Source of the DNA: Actinomadura sp. NAK00032
GTDB taxonomy: Bacteria; Actinomycetota; Actinomycetes; Streptosporangiales; Streptosporangiaceae
Assembly: GCF_013364275.1 (NCBI RefSeq)
Contig: NZ_CP054932.1
Location: 2,108,001 to 2,172,000, forward strand
Length of the DNA stretch: 64,000 nucleotides
Direction of reading: 5' to 3'
Shown: one piece after another, positions 36,439 through 44,802 of the stretch
Position numbering within the stretch: the stretch's first letter is position 1
Layout: each line of letters starts with the position of its first letter
The notes under the pieces: generated by a model
What the model saw: the letters and a program-made list of their open reading frames with translations, nothing else
Database searches by the model: none
What the model was told of the DNA's origin: nothing
Translations under genes and position numbers: made by a program

Positions 36439-36606
36439 ATGGCGGCGATGAAGCCGCGGACGGGAGACGGTCCGCTCGAAGTGACCAAGGAGGGACGCGG
36501 AATCGTCATGCGGGTCCCCCTCGAAGGCGGGGGCCGCCTCGTGGTCGAGCTCTCCGCCGACGAGGCCAAGGAGCTCGGCGAGGCGATCAAGGGCGTCGTG
36601 GGCTGA
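36439..36606 (+). CDS. DUF3117 small protein
   Basis: A 55-aa conserved actinobacterial protein beginning MAAMKPRTGDGPLEVTKEGR and ending in an acidic helix SADEAKELGEAIKGVVG. It matches the DUF3117 family (Rv1211) over its entire length. The function is unknown. ATG 36439 has GAAGGGGA upstream. In the 178-bp gap before it, GATAAT at 36343-36348 could be a -10 element. Confidence 0.88.
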   Translation: MAAMKPRTGDGPLEVTKEGRGIVMRVPLEGGGRLVVELSADEAKELGEAIKGVVG

Positions 36607-36636
36607 CGGCGCACCGCTCCCGCCCTTTCTGGTGAC

Positions 36637-36660
36637 GGTCCCGGCGACGACGCCGGGGCC
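36637..36660 (+). terminator. Hairpin between DUF3117 gene and pepA
   Basis: A 10-bp stem (one G-T pair) from 36637-36646 and 36651-36660 with loop ACGA, lying 30 bp after the DUF3117 stop. There is no strong T-run, as is common in high-GC actinobacteria. It likely separates the two transcripts. Confidence 0.55.
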
Positions 36661-36706
36661 CTTGCCATTTCCGCACGCGAACGTCCAGATCAGGGGGACC
36701 AGCACC

Positions 36707-38167
36707 ATGCCCATCGAGACCCGCGTCCAGGGCGCCGGCGGCACCGTGTCGCAGACGGCCGCCGACCTCGGCGCCGAGGCGGTGGCGGTACCGGTCCGCA
36801 AGGGCCCCGTCGCGCCCGCGGCCGAGGTCGCCGGGGCGCTGCCCTTCACGCTGGACGAACTGCTCGCGCTGCACAAGGCCAAGGGCGAGCCGGGCGAGAT
36901 CACCGCGACCCAGGTCCGCATCGGAGACCAGGTCCGGGAGCTGCTGCTGTACGGGGTGGGCGACGCGGCCCCGGCCGACCTGCGCAGGGCCGGGGCCGCG
37001 CTGGCCCGCCGCGGCAGGGGCCGCGCGGCGCTCGTCGCCGGCGTGCCCGCCGGCGACCTCGCCGCGTTCGTCGAGGGCGCGCTGCTCGCGTCCTACGAGT
37101 TCAAGATCGGCGCGCCGCCCGCCCGGAAGGCGCTCGGCACCCTCGCCGTGCTGACCGAGGCCGGGCCCGCGGCCGACGCCCCGGCGATCGAGCGCGGCAC
37201 CGCGCGGGCGCGGGCGACCGCGCTGGCCCGCGACCTCACCAACACGCCCGCCGCCGAGAAGGACCCGTCCTGGCTCGCGGCGCGGGCCGAGCAGGCCGCC
37301 GCCGAGGCCGGGCTCACCGTCCGGGTCCGCGGTGAGAAGGAGCTGGCCGAGGGCGGCTTCGGCGGGCTGCTCGCCGTCGGCTCCGGGTCCGCCCGCCCGC
37401 CCCGGCTGATCGAGCTCTCCTACGTGCCGGACGAGCCCGTAGGCCGGCACATCGTCCTCGTCGGCAAGGGCATCACGTTCGACAGCGGCGGCCTTTCGCT
37501 GAAGCCGAACGAGGGCATGAAGACGATGAAGACCGACATGGCCGGCGGCGCCGCGGTCATCGCCGTCATGAGCGCGCTGCGCGGCCTCGGCGTCCGCGCC
37601 CGCGTCACCGGCCTGGTCGCCGCGGCGGAGAACATGCCGTCCGGGTCGTCGATGCGCCCCGGCGACGTGATCACCCACTTCGGCGGAAAGACCTCCGAGA
37701 TGCTGAACGCCGACGCCGAGGGCCGGCTCGTCCTCGCCGACGCGCTCGCCTACGCCGCCGCCGAACTCGCCCCCGACGCCGTCGTGGACGTCGCGACCCT
37801 CACCGGCGCCGCGAAGGTCGCGCTCGGCCTGCGGCACGCGGCGCTGTTCGCCACCGACGACGACCTCGCCGCCGCGCTCACCCGGGCCGGGACGGCGGCG
37901 GGCGAGCCGGTGTGGCGGATGCCGCTGACGGCCGACTACCGCGCCGCGATCGACTCCGACCTCGCCGACGTCGCCAACATCGGGCGCGGCGGCTACGGCG
38001 CCGGCGCCACCACGGCCGCGCTGTTCCTGCGCGAGTTCGCGGGCGACCGCCCCTGGGCGCACCTCGACATCGCCGGCCCGGGCCGCGCCACCGCCGACGA
38101 CGCCGAGATCACCCGCGGCGCGACCGGCTACGGCGTCCGGCTGCTGCTCGACTGGCTGACGGCCTGA
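36707..38167 (+). CDS. pepA: Leucyl aminopeptidase (M17 family)
   Basis: A 486-aa cytosolic metallo-aminopeptidase releasing N-terminal residues from peptides. The C-terminal catalytic domain shows VGKGITFDSGGLSLK, MKTDMAGGAAV and the family signature NADAEGRLVLADAL, which together hold the two-zinc ligands and catalytic Lys/Arg. The N-terminal 165 residues are the M17 hexamerisation domain. Start ATG 36707 follows AGGGGGA. Confidence 0.95.
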   Translation: MPIETRVQGAGGTVSQTAADLGAEAVAVPVRKGPVAPAAEVAGALPFTLDELLALHKAKGEPGEITATQVRIGDQVRELLLYGVGDAAPADLRRAGAALARRGRGRAALVAGVPAGDLAAFVEGALLASYEFKIGAPPARKALGTLAVLTEAGPAADAPAIERGTARARATALARDLTNTPAAEKDPSWLAARAEQAAAEAGLTVRVRGEKELAEGGFGGLLAVGSGSARPPRLIELSYVPDEPVGRHIVLVGKGITFDSGGLSLKPNEGMKTMKTDMAGGAAVIAVMSALRGLGVRARVTGLVAAAENMPSGSSMRPGDVITHFGGKTSEMLNADAEGRLVLADALAYAAAELAPDAVVDVATLTGAAKVALGLRHAALFATDDDLAAALTRAGTAAGEPVWRMPLTADYRAAIDSDLADVANIGRGGYGAGATTAALFLREFAGDRPWAHLDIAGPGRATADDAEITRGATGYGVRLLLDWLTA

Positions 38168-38182
38168 CCGGCGGGCCGCCGG

Positions 38183-38809
38183 TCACTTCGTCCGGCGGTC
38201 CACCACCGGGACGCGGCGCCGCCGCCGGGCCTCCTTGACGATCTCGGGGAGCGCCGCGTCCCAGCCCGCCTCCACGGCGAAGCACCACGGCGCGGCCGCC
38301 GCCGTCGCGGGCACGTCCCGCATCGTCAGCGCCACCAGGGCCGGCCGCTCCGACGTGCGCGCCATCTCGGCCAGCTCCGCGGTCGGCAGGAACACCACGT
38401 AGTCCTGCTCGCCCCGCCGGGTGCCTGGCACGCCCCGCCGCAGCGCCGCGATCGCGGCCACCTCGTCCCACGGCAGCGACCGCCCGGCCGAGCGCGGCAG
38501 CGGCCAGCGCGCCGGGCGCCGCACCGCGTCGCCGTCCAGCTCCAGCACGGGACGGCGCGCCAGCATCGCGCCCGCCGACACCAGCAGGCCCGCCCCGAAC
38601 AGCGCGATCCCCGTCGCGCCGAGCACCATGAAGGTGACGCCGGCCACGCTCGTCCCGCGCACCGCGCCGCCCGTGACGAACGCCACGGACGCCGCGAACA
38701 GGATCGCGAACGCCACCAGCTGCCAGACCCCGCGCCACGTCACCCGGTCGCGCACCGAGAACAGCTCGCGCGTCTCGGCCGCCTCCACAACCTGATCGTC
38801 TGCCGCCAT
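38183..38809 (-). CDS. Two-helix membrane protein with C-terminal soluble domain
   Basis: A 208-aa protein of unknown function. Two hydrophobic segments (about 28-50 and 58-82) are followed by a soluble domain (about 90-200) with PWDEVAAI and QDYVVFLPTAEL, which resembles a bacterial PH-like domain; that resemblance is weak. AAAGGA precedes ATG 38809. It ends 15 bp from the convergent pepA stop. Confidence 0.65.
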   Translation of the reverse strand: MAADDQVVEAAETRELFSVRDRVTWRGVWQLVAFAILFAASVAFVTGGAVRGTSVAGVTFMVLGATGIALFGAGLLVSAGAMLARRPVLELDGDAVRRPARWPLPRSAGRSLPWDEVAAIAALRRGVPGTRRGEQDYVVFLPTAELAEMARTSERPALVALTMRDVPATAAAAPWCFAVEAGWDAALPEIVKEARRRRRVPVVDRRTK

Positions 38810-38850
38810 CGGTCGTCCTTTCAGGGGAGCCCAACCCGCCGTGTCATTGC

Positions 38851-38931
38851 CTGGGGGCGACCCCCAGACCCCCGATGGGGCTGACCGCTGCCCTCCGCTC
38901 CGCTGGAGCTCCGCTCCAGGCATCGGTCAGC
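38851..38931 (-). terminator. Hairpin cluster between O-methyltransferase and membrane-protein genes
   Basis: CTGGGGG-CGA-CCCCCAG (38851-38867) is followed by a composite stem with outer arms 38880-38887/38924-38931 and inner arms CTGGAG/CTCCAG (38903-38919). The outer right arm covers the O-methyltransferase stop codon. The GGGGGCGACCCCC core recurs at 44640-44653 after tatB, hinting at a repeated terminator element. Confidence 0.6.
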
Positions 38932-39586
38932 CGCGCTTCACCGCGCACAGAAGGCCGTCGCCGACCGGGATCAGGAGGGGGACGAGGCGCTCGTCCTCGC
39001 GGATCATGCGGTGCACCTCGCGGATCGCCTCGGTGTCGGGGTCGCGGACGGCGGAGTCGGCGACCCGGTCGTGCCACAGCGCGTTGTCGAACGCGACCGC
39101 GCCGCCGGGGCGGAGCAGGCGCAGCGCGTCCGTCAGGTACTCGGGGTACTCCCGCTTGTCGGCGTCGCAGAAGACCATGTCGTAGGCGCCGTCGGTGAGC
39201 CGGGGCAGCACCTCCAGCGCCGGGCCGGTGATCATCCGGGTGCGGAAGCCGGACAGCCCCGCCTCGCGGTAGGCGATCTTCGCCAGCCGCTGGTTCTCGG
39301 GCTCGATGTCCACGCTCGTCAGCACCGCGTCCTTGGGCATCCCGCGCATCAGCCAGACGCCGGAGACCCCGCAGCCGGAGCCGACCTCGACGACCGTCCG
39401 GGCGCCGAGCAGCGTCGCGAGGAAGCGCAGCGCCGCGCCGCCGGCCGGGCCGATCGGCGTCGCGCCGACCTCCGCGCCGCGCCGCCGGGCGGCGCGCAGC
39501 GGTTCGTCTTCGGGGAGGAAATCCTCCACGTAGGCCCGGGTGGCCTGAATGGCGTCGATGGCTGCCTCCTCGCGGGACCCCCGCAT
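38927..39586 (-). CDS. SAM-dependent O-methyltransferase (Rv1220c-like)
   Basis: A 219-aa class I methyltransferase of the catechol/caffeoyl-CoA type. The SAM motif VVEVGSGCGVSGVWLMRG is followed by LTSVDIEPEN and the metal-binding YDMVFCDADKREYPEYL and AFDNALWHDRV segments. The acceptor is unknown. It is divergent from sigE, as Rv1220c is in M. tuberculosis. Confidence 0.9.
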   Translation of the reverse strand: MRGSREEAAIDAIQATRAYVEDFLPEDEPLRAARRRGAEVGATPIGPAGGAALRFLATLLGARTVVEVGSGCGVSGVWLMRGMPKDAVLTSVDIEPENQRLAKIAYREAGLSGFRTRMITGPALEVLPRLTDGAYDMVFCDADKREYPEYLTDALRLLRPGGAVAFDNALWHDRVADSAVRDPDTEAIREVHRMIREDERLVPLLIPVGDGLLCAVKRG

Positions 39587-39618
39587 GCCTCATGCTGGAA
39601 AGACCATATCGTTGACAG

Positions 39619-39644
39619 GGAACCGACCGGAGTTTCCGCGCGTT
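39619..39644 (+). promoter_or_regulatory. ECF (SigE-type) promoter upstream of sigE
   Basis: GGAACC (39619-39624), a 16-bp spacer and CGTT (39641-39644) match the GGAAC-N15/16-CGTT consensus of SigE-class ECF sigma factors. It lies about 136 bp before the sigE start and is consistent with autoregulation. TTGACA at 39612-39617 overlaps it but has no matching -10. Confidence 0.7.
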
Positions 39645-39779
39645 GTAACGAGTGAAAGCAGAAGCACGCAGTAAGTCACGAGCACTCAGCAGTTGGTTCA
39701 GCAACCGCCCCAGCCCAGGCGAGACCGTGCCGTTCCAAGGCGAGAACCTTGGCTCACGAGAGAGGAACAGCCCGGCACC

Positions 39780-40511
39780 ATGGGAGTCGCAGCACTCAGT
39801 TTCAGAAGCGCTGTGGGGGTCGGCGCCAGGCAGGGGCTTGGGAACGCCGCTCGCACTCGAGAGAACGCCCCCGAGGCCGAGTGGGCGCCGCCGTCCTGGG
39901 ACGAGGTCGTCCGCGAGCACTCGGCCCGCGTCTACCGGCTCGCCTACCGGCTGACCGGTAACCAGCACGACGCCGAGGACCTCACCCAGGAGGTCTTCGT
40001 CCGCGTGTTCCGTTCGCTGTCGAACTACACGCCGGGCACGTTCGAAGGCTGGCTGCACCGCATCACCACGAACCTGTTCCTCGACATGGCGCGGCGCCGC
40101 CAGCGCATCCGCTTCGAGGGGCTCGCCGACGACGCCGCCGAACGCCTCCAGGGCCGCGAGCCGACCCCGGCGCAGGCGTTCGACGACACCAACTTCGACG
40201 CCGACGTCCAGGCCGCCCTCGACGCGCTGGCCCCCGAGTACCGCGCGGCCGTGGTGCTGTGCGACATCGAGGGGCTGTCCTACGAGGAGATCTCGGCCAC
40301 GCTCGGCGTCAAGCTCGGGACCGTCCGCAGCCGCATCCACCGGGGGCGGGCGCAGCTGCGCGCGGCGCTGGAGCACCGCGCGCCGACGCGGCGCCGGCCC
40401 GGCACGAGGAACGACTACCAGGCGGCCGCCGAGGCGCGCACCGCCGCGGCCGGCGAGGCGCCGGGGGGCGCGCACGCGGCGGCCGCGCAGGCGCTGCCGG
40501 ACGGGGCGTAA
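39780..40511 (+). CDS. sigE: ECF sigma factor SigE, envelope-stress response
   Basis: A 243-aa sigma-70-family ECF factor. Region 2 contains [19 protein letters not shown] and [16 protein letters not shown]; region 4 contains [20 protein letters not shown]. It directs RNA polymerase to extracytoplasmic-stress promoters. An Ala-rich tail follows region 4. Zinc anti-sigma, RseB-like, HtrA and TatB genes follow in the M. tuberculosis sigE order. ATG 39780 was chosen; an upstream GTG at 39693 would add 29 atypical residues. Confidence 0.93.
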   Translation: MGVAALSFRSAVGVGARQGLGNAARTRENAPEAEWAPPSWDEVVREHSARVYRLAYRLTGNQHDAEDLTQEVFVRVFRSLSNYTPGTFEGWLHRITTNLFLDMARRRQRIRFEGLADDAAERLQGREPTPAQAFDDTNFDADVQAALDALAPEYRAAVVLCDIEGLSYEEISATLGVKLGTVRSRIHRGRAQLRAALEHRAPTRRRPGTRNDYQAAAEARTAAAGEAPGGAHAAAAQALPDGA

Positions 40512-40575
40512 AGCCGTACTTATCGCGCGCGGGGCGGGACCGCGCGCCTGATCGAACGGAATCGACGGAGGCGGC

Positions 40576-41187
40576 GTGAGTTGTCTGGGGGAGCGTCTGA
40601 CCGCTCTGGTCGACGAGGAGCTGGGGCATGAGGAGCGCGACCGCGTCCTGTCCCACCTCGCCGGATGCGCCCAGTGCCGGGACGAGGTCGCCGAGCTGCG
40701 CAAGGTCAAGCGGCGGCTGCGGGGGCTGTCCGCCGGCCCCGCCGCGGCCGGCGCCGACGACCTGCCGACCCCCGACTTCCTGAACCGGCTGCGCGCCATG
40801 CCGGCGCCCGCCGGTCCCCCGCCGGCCGAGCCGCCGGGGCGGCCCGCCGCCGAGGCACCGCCCGCGCGTCCGGCCCGGCCGCTGCGATCACCGGCCCGCC
40901 CGTCCCGGACGTCCCCCGCCGGGCGCCCGCGCGACACCCGCCCGCCCGGCCGCGCCACCGCCGTCCAGGTGCACCCCCGGCGCCGCTACCTGGTCGTCGG
41001 CGCCGCCACGCTCTTCCTCGGCCTGGGCACCGCCTCCTACATCGCCGGCGGCGAGCAGGACCAGCCCGCCGTCACGCCCGCGTTCGACCGGTTCGCCGTC
41101 GAGCACGCGCTGACCTCCGGCGACGCGCCGATGACCGACCCGCTCACCGACCCGGTCTACCAGGTCCAGGTCTCCCCGGGGCCGTGA
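40576..41187 (+). CDS. rseA: Zinc-containing anti-sigma factor (RseA type)
   Basis: A 203-aa membrane anti-sigma factor. The N-terminal ZAS domain has His27-x3-Cys31-x2-Cys34 (HLAGCAQC), a proline-rich linker follows, then a transmembrane helix about 140-160 and a short external tail. It would hold SigE inactive until regulated proteolysis or oxidation releases it. GTG 40576 was chosen after GGAGGCG. It overlaps the next gene (GTGA). Confidence 0.9.
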   Translation: MSCLGERLTALVDEELGHEERDRVLSHLAGCAQCRDEVAELRKVKRRLRGLSAGPAAAGADDLPTPDFLNRLRAMPAPAGPPPAEPPGRPAAEAPPARPARPLRSPARPSRTSPAGRPRDTRPPGRATAVQVHPRRRYLVVGAATLFLGLGTASYIAGGEQDQPAVTPAFDRFAVEHALTSGDAPMTDPLTDPVYQVQVSPGP

Positions 41188-42314
41188 CCGCGCCGGCCGC
41201 GACCCGCACGGGGGGCGGCACCGGGCGGGGCAGGCGCTGCGCGGCCCTGGCCGGCGGGCTCGCGGGGGCGCTCGCCCTCGCCGTGCTGCTGTCCGGCGAC
41301 CCGGCCGCCGCGCGCCGCGTCCGCAGCGACCCGGGCGCCGTGGGGCTGCTGCGCGCCGCCGCCGACGCCGCCCGCCGCGTCCCGTACGAGGGCAGCCGCT
41401 TCCTCACCACGTGGAACCGCAGCCGGTCCGCCACGTCCCGCGTCACCGTCGCGCACCGGCCCGGCGAGGGCATCCGGTACCGGTCCGCGGCCGGCTCCGG
41501 GACCGGCCACCGGCCCGAGTCCGCCGCCGGCGACAGCACCGGCTTCAGCCCGGAGACCCTGGCGCTGCTCACCCGCAACTACTCGGTGGTGCGGGCGGCG
41601 GACGGGATGGTCTGCGGCCGCCGGGCCCGCGTCGTCGAGGCCCGCCGCCCGGACGGCACCCCGGCCGGGCGCTTCTGGATCGACCGCGAGACCGGGCTGA
41701 TGCTGCACCGCGAGCTGATCGACGCGACCGGGCGCCCGGTGGTCGTCACGGGGTTCACCGAGATCAGCTTCACGATGCCGCCGCCGGAGCCGCCCGTGCG
41801 GGCGACGCCCCGGGGCGGGCTGCTGCGCTTCCCCGGGTCTAGCGCGGGCGACGCCCCCGAGGAGGCCGCAGCGGACGCGTGGGGCGAGCCCATGGACGCC
41901 CCCGGGATCGCGGGGCTCCGCGACCGCGGCTGGCCTGTCCCGGCCGACCTGCCCGGCCGGCTCACCCTCTTCGACGTGCGCCGCGAGAAGGACGGCGGGT
42001 CCGTCCACCTCAGCTACTCCGACGGTCTCGCCGCCGTCTCGGTGTTCGTGCAGCGCGGCGCGCTGGACGAGAGCGGGATGTCCGGCTGGCAGAAGACCGT
42101 CCGCCGGGGCCGGACGGTGTACCGCCGCGAGGCGCTGCGGCGCTGGGCCGTGTCCGCCGGGAAGGGGTACGTCTACACCGTGCTCACCGACGCGCCGCAG
42201 AGCACGGCGGAGGCCGTCGCCGTCAACATGCCGCGCGGCGGCGCCGACACGTTCTGGAAGCGGCTGTCGCGGGGCACCCGGCGCCTTGTGTCGGCGGCGA
42301 ATCCCTTCGGCTGA
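41184..42314 (+). CDS. MucB/RseB-like sigma-E regulatory protein
   Basis: A 376-aa exported protein with a hydrophobic N-terminal segment (about 20-38) and a RseB/MucB-like body: TRNYSVVRA, AGRFWIDRETGLMLHRE and TGFTEISF in the N-terminal LolA-like domain, and FVQRGALDES and MPRGG in the C-terminal domain. RseB shields the external part of RseA and senses lipids or misfolded lipoproteins. It is translationally coupled to rseA. Mycobacteria lack this gene at the corresponding place, as far as I recall. Confidence 0.78.
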   Translation: MTAPAATRTGGGTGRGRRCAALAGGLAGALALAVLLSGDPAAARRVRSDPGAVGLLRAAADAARRVPYEGSRFLTTWNRSRSATSRVTVAHRPGEGIRYRSAAGSGTGHRPESAAGDSTGFSPETLALLTRNYSVVRAADGMVCGRRARVVEARRPDGTPAGRFWIDRETGLMLHRELIDATGRPVVVTGFTEISFTMPPPEPPVRATPRGGLLRFPGSSAGDAPEEAAADAWGEPMDAPGIAGLRDRGWPVPADLPGRLTLFDVRREKDGGSVHLSYSDGLAAVSVFVQRGALDESGMSGWQKTVRRGRTVYRREALRRWAVSAGKGYVYTVLTDAPQSTAEAVAVNMPRGGADTFWKRLSRGTRRLVSAANPFG

Positions 42315-42416
42315 CCCGGGATGAGCGCGCGCCTGATAGGTCTTATGCTCGCCACATGCCTTTCGGGGCAGCATGAGCACGGATGACGAGGACCATGCTC
42401 GGTAGGAGAGATGGGG

Positions 42417-44183
42417 ATGACGGAAGACAACCGCGGGCCGGTCAGGGCGGCGGCGGAGGACGACGAGGTCGCCTCCGGCCAGGAGCCTGAGCGGCAGGAG
42501 GCGGCGGCTCCTCCCGAGACGGTGACCGACCAGGAGATCCCCCTGGAGGCGCCGGCGGACGACGCCGAGCCGGCCGACGACGTGCCGGCCGCCGACACCG
42601 AGCCCGGCCGCGAGCCCGGCATCGAGGGCGACCGGCTGGTGGCCGGGGGCTTCGCGCCCCCGGACTCGCTCGTCGCCCCGCCGGACACCAGCGAGGACGT
42701 GCTCGCCGGCGGCGGGCCGGCCGGCATGGCGCCGCAGGAGGTGCCGCTGCAGGACGTCCCGCCGCGGGACATGCCGCAGCCCCCGCCGCCCGTCGCGCTC
42801 GACAAGGGCCCCGTGGAGGACGACCGGCCGCGGCCCGGGTTCGTCCCCCACAACCAGGACCCGCGCGCCGCGCAGGGCGGCCCGTACGGCGGCTGGCCGC
42901 AGCAGTCCCACCAGGGCCCGCCGCCGCCCGCGGACGGCCGGCCGCCGCTGGCGCCGCCGCCCGCGCCGATGGGCCCGCCGCCCGGCGGGCCCGGCCCGCG
43001 CCCGATGGCGGGCTACGGGATGCCGCCCGGCGGCACCGGCCCCAACTGGGCGCCGGTGCCCGCGATGCCGCCGTCCTCGCGCGGCGGCCCCGGCCTCGGG
43101 CTGCTCGCCGTCGTCGCGCTGATCGTCGCGCTGGTGGCGGGCGCGCTCGGCGCCGGGATCGGCGTCATCGCCACCAACGGCGACGACGGCGGCTCGGTGA
43201 GCCTCGGCGGCAGCAACAGCAGCGACGGCAAGGTGCAGGCCCGCCCGCCGGACTCGGTCGCCGGCGTCGCGCAGCGGGTGCTGCCGAGCGTCGTGATGAT
43301 CCGCGTGCGGTCCGCGCAGGGCGAGGTCGGCGGCACCGGCTTCATCGTGAACGGCGGCTACGTCGTCACCAACAACCACGTCGTCGCCGGCGCGGGCGGC
43401 GGGCAGATCCAGATCGTGTTCAACGACAAGAAGACGCTGCCCGCGACCGTCAAGGGCGCCGACTCGAGCTCGGACGTCGCCGTCCTCAAGCCGGAGGGGC
43501 AGCACTCGCTGCCGCCGCTGCCGCTCGGCGACTCCAGCAAGATCGCCGTCGGCGACCCGGTGATCGCGATCGGCTCGCCGCTCGGCCTGCAGGGCTCGGT
43601 CACCACCGGCATCGTCAGCTCGCTGAACCGGGCCGTGCCCACGCAGGGCGAGGGCGGCGGCGACGCGTCCTACCTGAACGCGATCCAGACCGACGCGGCG
43701 ATCAACCCCGGCAACTCCGGCGGCCCGCTGGTGGACGGCAAGGGCCGCGTGATCGGCATCAACACCGCGATCGCGACGCTCGGCGGCCAGACGCTCGGCG
43801 GGGAGACCCCGAGCGGCAACATCGGCCTCGGCTTCGCGATCCCGATCAACCAGGGCAAGCGGATCGCCGAGGAGATCATCCGCACCGGCTCCGTCCGCCA
43901 GGCCAAGCTCGGCGTGTTCCCGGACCCGCGCTACCAGGACGGCGGCGCGCGGATCATGACCCAGCAGGTCAACGGGCAGAACCCGGTGATCAAGGGCGGT
44001 CCGGCGGACAAGGCGGGGCTTAAGCCCGGCGACGTGATCACCAAGGTCGACGGCCGGCCGATCGAGGACGCCACCGACCTGATCGCGCAGATCCGCAGCC
44101 GGGCCCCCGGCGACCGGATCACCGTCACCTACGAGCGCGGCGGCAAGGAGGCCAACGTCCAGGTGACCCTCGGCGCCGAGTAG
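42417..44183 (+). CDS. htrA: HtrA-like membrane serine protease with PDZ domain
   Basis: A 588-aa protease. The first 220 residues are an acidic then Pro/Gly-rich cytoplasmic region, followed by one transmembrane helix (GLGLLAVVALIVALVAG). Outside is a trypsin-like domain with His321 (NNHVV), Asp353 (SSDVAVLK) and Ser434 (GNSGG), then a PDZ domain (about 495-585). It degrades or refolds envelope proteins and belongs to the sigE stress locus. ATG 42417 was preferred over 42411 because AGGAG lies 8 nt upstream. Confidence 0.92.
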   Translation: MTEDNRGPVRAAAEDDEVASGQEPERQEAAAPPETVTDQEIPLEAPADDAEPADDVPAADTEPGREPGIEGDRLVAGGFAPPDSLVAPPDTSEDVLAGGGPAGMAPQEVPLQDVPPRDMPQPPPPVALDKGPVEDDRPRPGFVPHNQDPRAAQGGPYGGWPQQSHQGPPPPADGRPPLAPPPAPMGPPPGGPGPRPMAGYGMPPGGTGPNWAPVPAMPPSSRGGPGLGLLAVVALIVALVAGALGAGIGVIATNGDDGGSVSLGGSNSSDGKVQARPPDSVAGVAQRVLPSVVMIRVRSAQGEVGGTGFIVNGGYVVTNNHVVAGAGGGQIQIVFNDKKTLPATVKGADSSSDVAVLKPEGQHSLPPLPLGDSSKIAVGDPVIAIGSPLGLQGSVTTGIVSSLNRAVPTQGEGGGDASYLNAIQTDAAINPGNSGGPLVDGKGRVIGINTAIATLGGQTLGGETPSGNIGLGFAIPINQGKRIAEEIIRTGSVRQAKLGVFPDPRYQDGGARIMTQQVNGQNPVIKGGPADKAGLKPGDVITKVDGRPIEDATDLIAQIRSRAPGDRITVTYERGGKEANVQVTLGAE

Positions 44184-44234
44184 CGCGCCGTCAGAGGCAG
44201 AGGTCCGGTTCGTCCGGTCTCGGGATACGCTGAT

Positions 44235-44260
44235 GGGGCCGGTCCGCGCGGACCGGCCCC
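44235..44260 (+). terminator. Perfect 26-bp GC palindrome upstream of tatB
   Basis: Arms of 13 bp with no mismatch (44235-44247/44248-44260), 51 bp after the htrA stop and 21 bp before the chosen tatB start. In RNA this is a very stable stem. It could end the htrA transcript, or act as a leader structure of tatB. Confidence 0.65.
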
Positions 44261-44281
44261 TGACGGCTTGTGGAGGACGGG

Positions 44282-44635
44282 TTGTTCGACGTCGGACTCG
44301 GTGAGATGGCGGTGCTCGTCGTCCTCGCCCTGGTCATCTTCGGGGACAAACTGCCGCAGGTCGCCGGGCAGGCCGGCCGCATGCTCCGGCAGTTCCGGCA
44401 GATGGCCGACAGCGCCAAGGCCGATCTGCAGGAGGGGCTCGGGCCGGAGTTCAAGGACTTCGACATCAACGACCTGAACCCGAAGACGTTCGTCCGCAAG
44501 CACCTGTTCGAGGACGAGGACGGCACCCCGACCGCCAACGGCACCGGCCTCTTCGACGACGACCCGTCCTACGCGACGACGACCGGCGCCCTCCCAGCAG
44601 GCGAACGCCCCCCCTTTGACCCTGAAGCGACTTAG
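44282..44635 (+). CDS. tatB: Sec-independent protein translocase TatB
   Basis: A 117-aa Tat component that receives twin-arginine substrates with TatC. It has the short N-terminal membrane helix VGLGEMAVLVVLALVIFG, the hinge DKLPQ and an amphipathic helix, then an acidic tail. TTG 44282 was chosen because the family begins (M)FDVGLGE and GGAGG lies 5 nt upstream; GTG 44270 is possible. It follows htrA as in mycobacteria. The Tat-type PhoX at 28835 would be a client. Confidence 0.88.
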   Translation: MFDVGLGEMAVLVVLALVIFGDKLPQVAGQAGRMLRQFRQMADSAKADLQEGLGPEFKDFDINDLNPKTFVRKHLFEDEDGTPTANGTGLFDDDPSYATTTGALPAGERPPFDPEAT

Positions 44636-44636
44636 C

Positions 44637-44777
44637 CCAGGGGGGCGACCCCCTGGAACCCCCGTCAGCGGACGAGAGGCTGTTTCCCGAGCCGCTGGCG
44701 CGTCTCGGGAAACAGCCTCTCGTCCGGCGGGTCGGGCGGCCTCCGGGCGCTAGGGCGCCCTCCGGCCGCCCGACCCG
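44637..44777. terminator. Three tandem hairpins between convergent tatB and mrp
   Basis: Stem A: CCAGGGGG/CCCCCTGG (44637-44656, loop GCGA). Stem B: perfect 23-bp arms 44669-44691/44704-44726 with a 12-nt loop. Stem C: perfect 14-bp arms 44728-44741/44764-44777 enclosing a second stem GGGCGC/GCGCCC (44745-44760). They fill almost the whole 167-bp gap and should stop transcription from both sides. Confidence 0.8.
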
Positions 44778-44802
44778 TGTTGTGTCGGTTGGGCTTCGTG
44801 CT

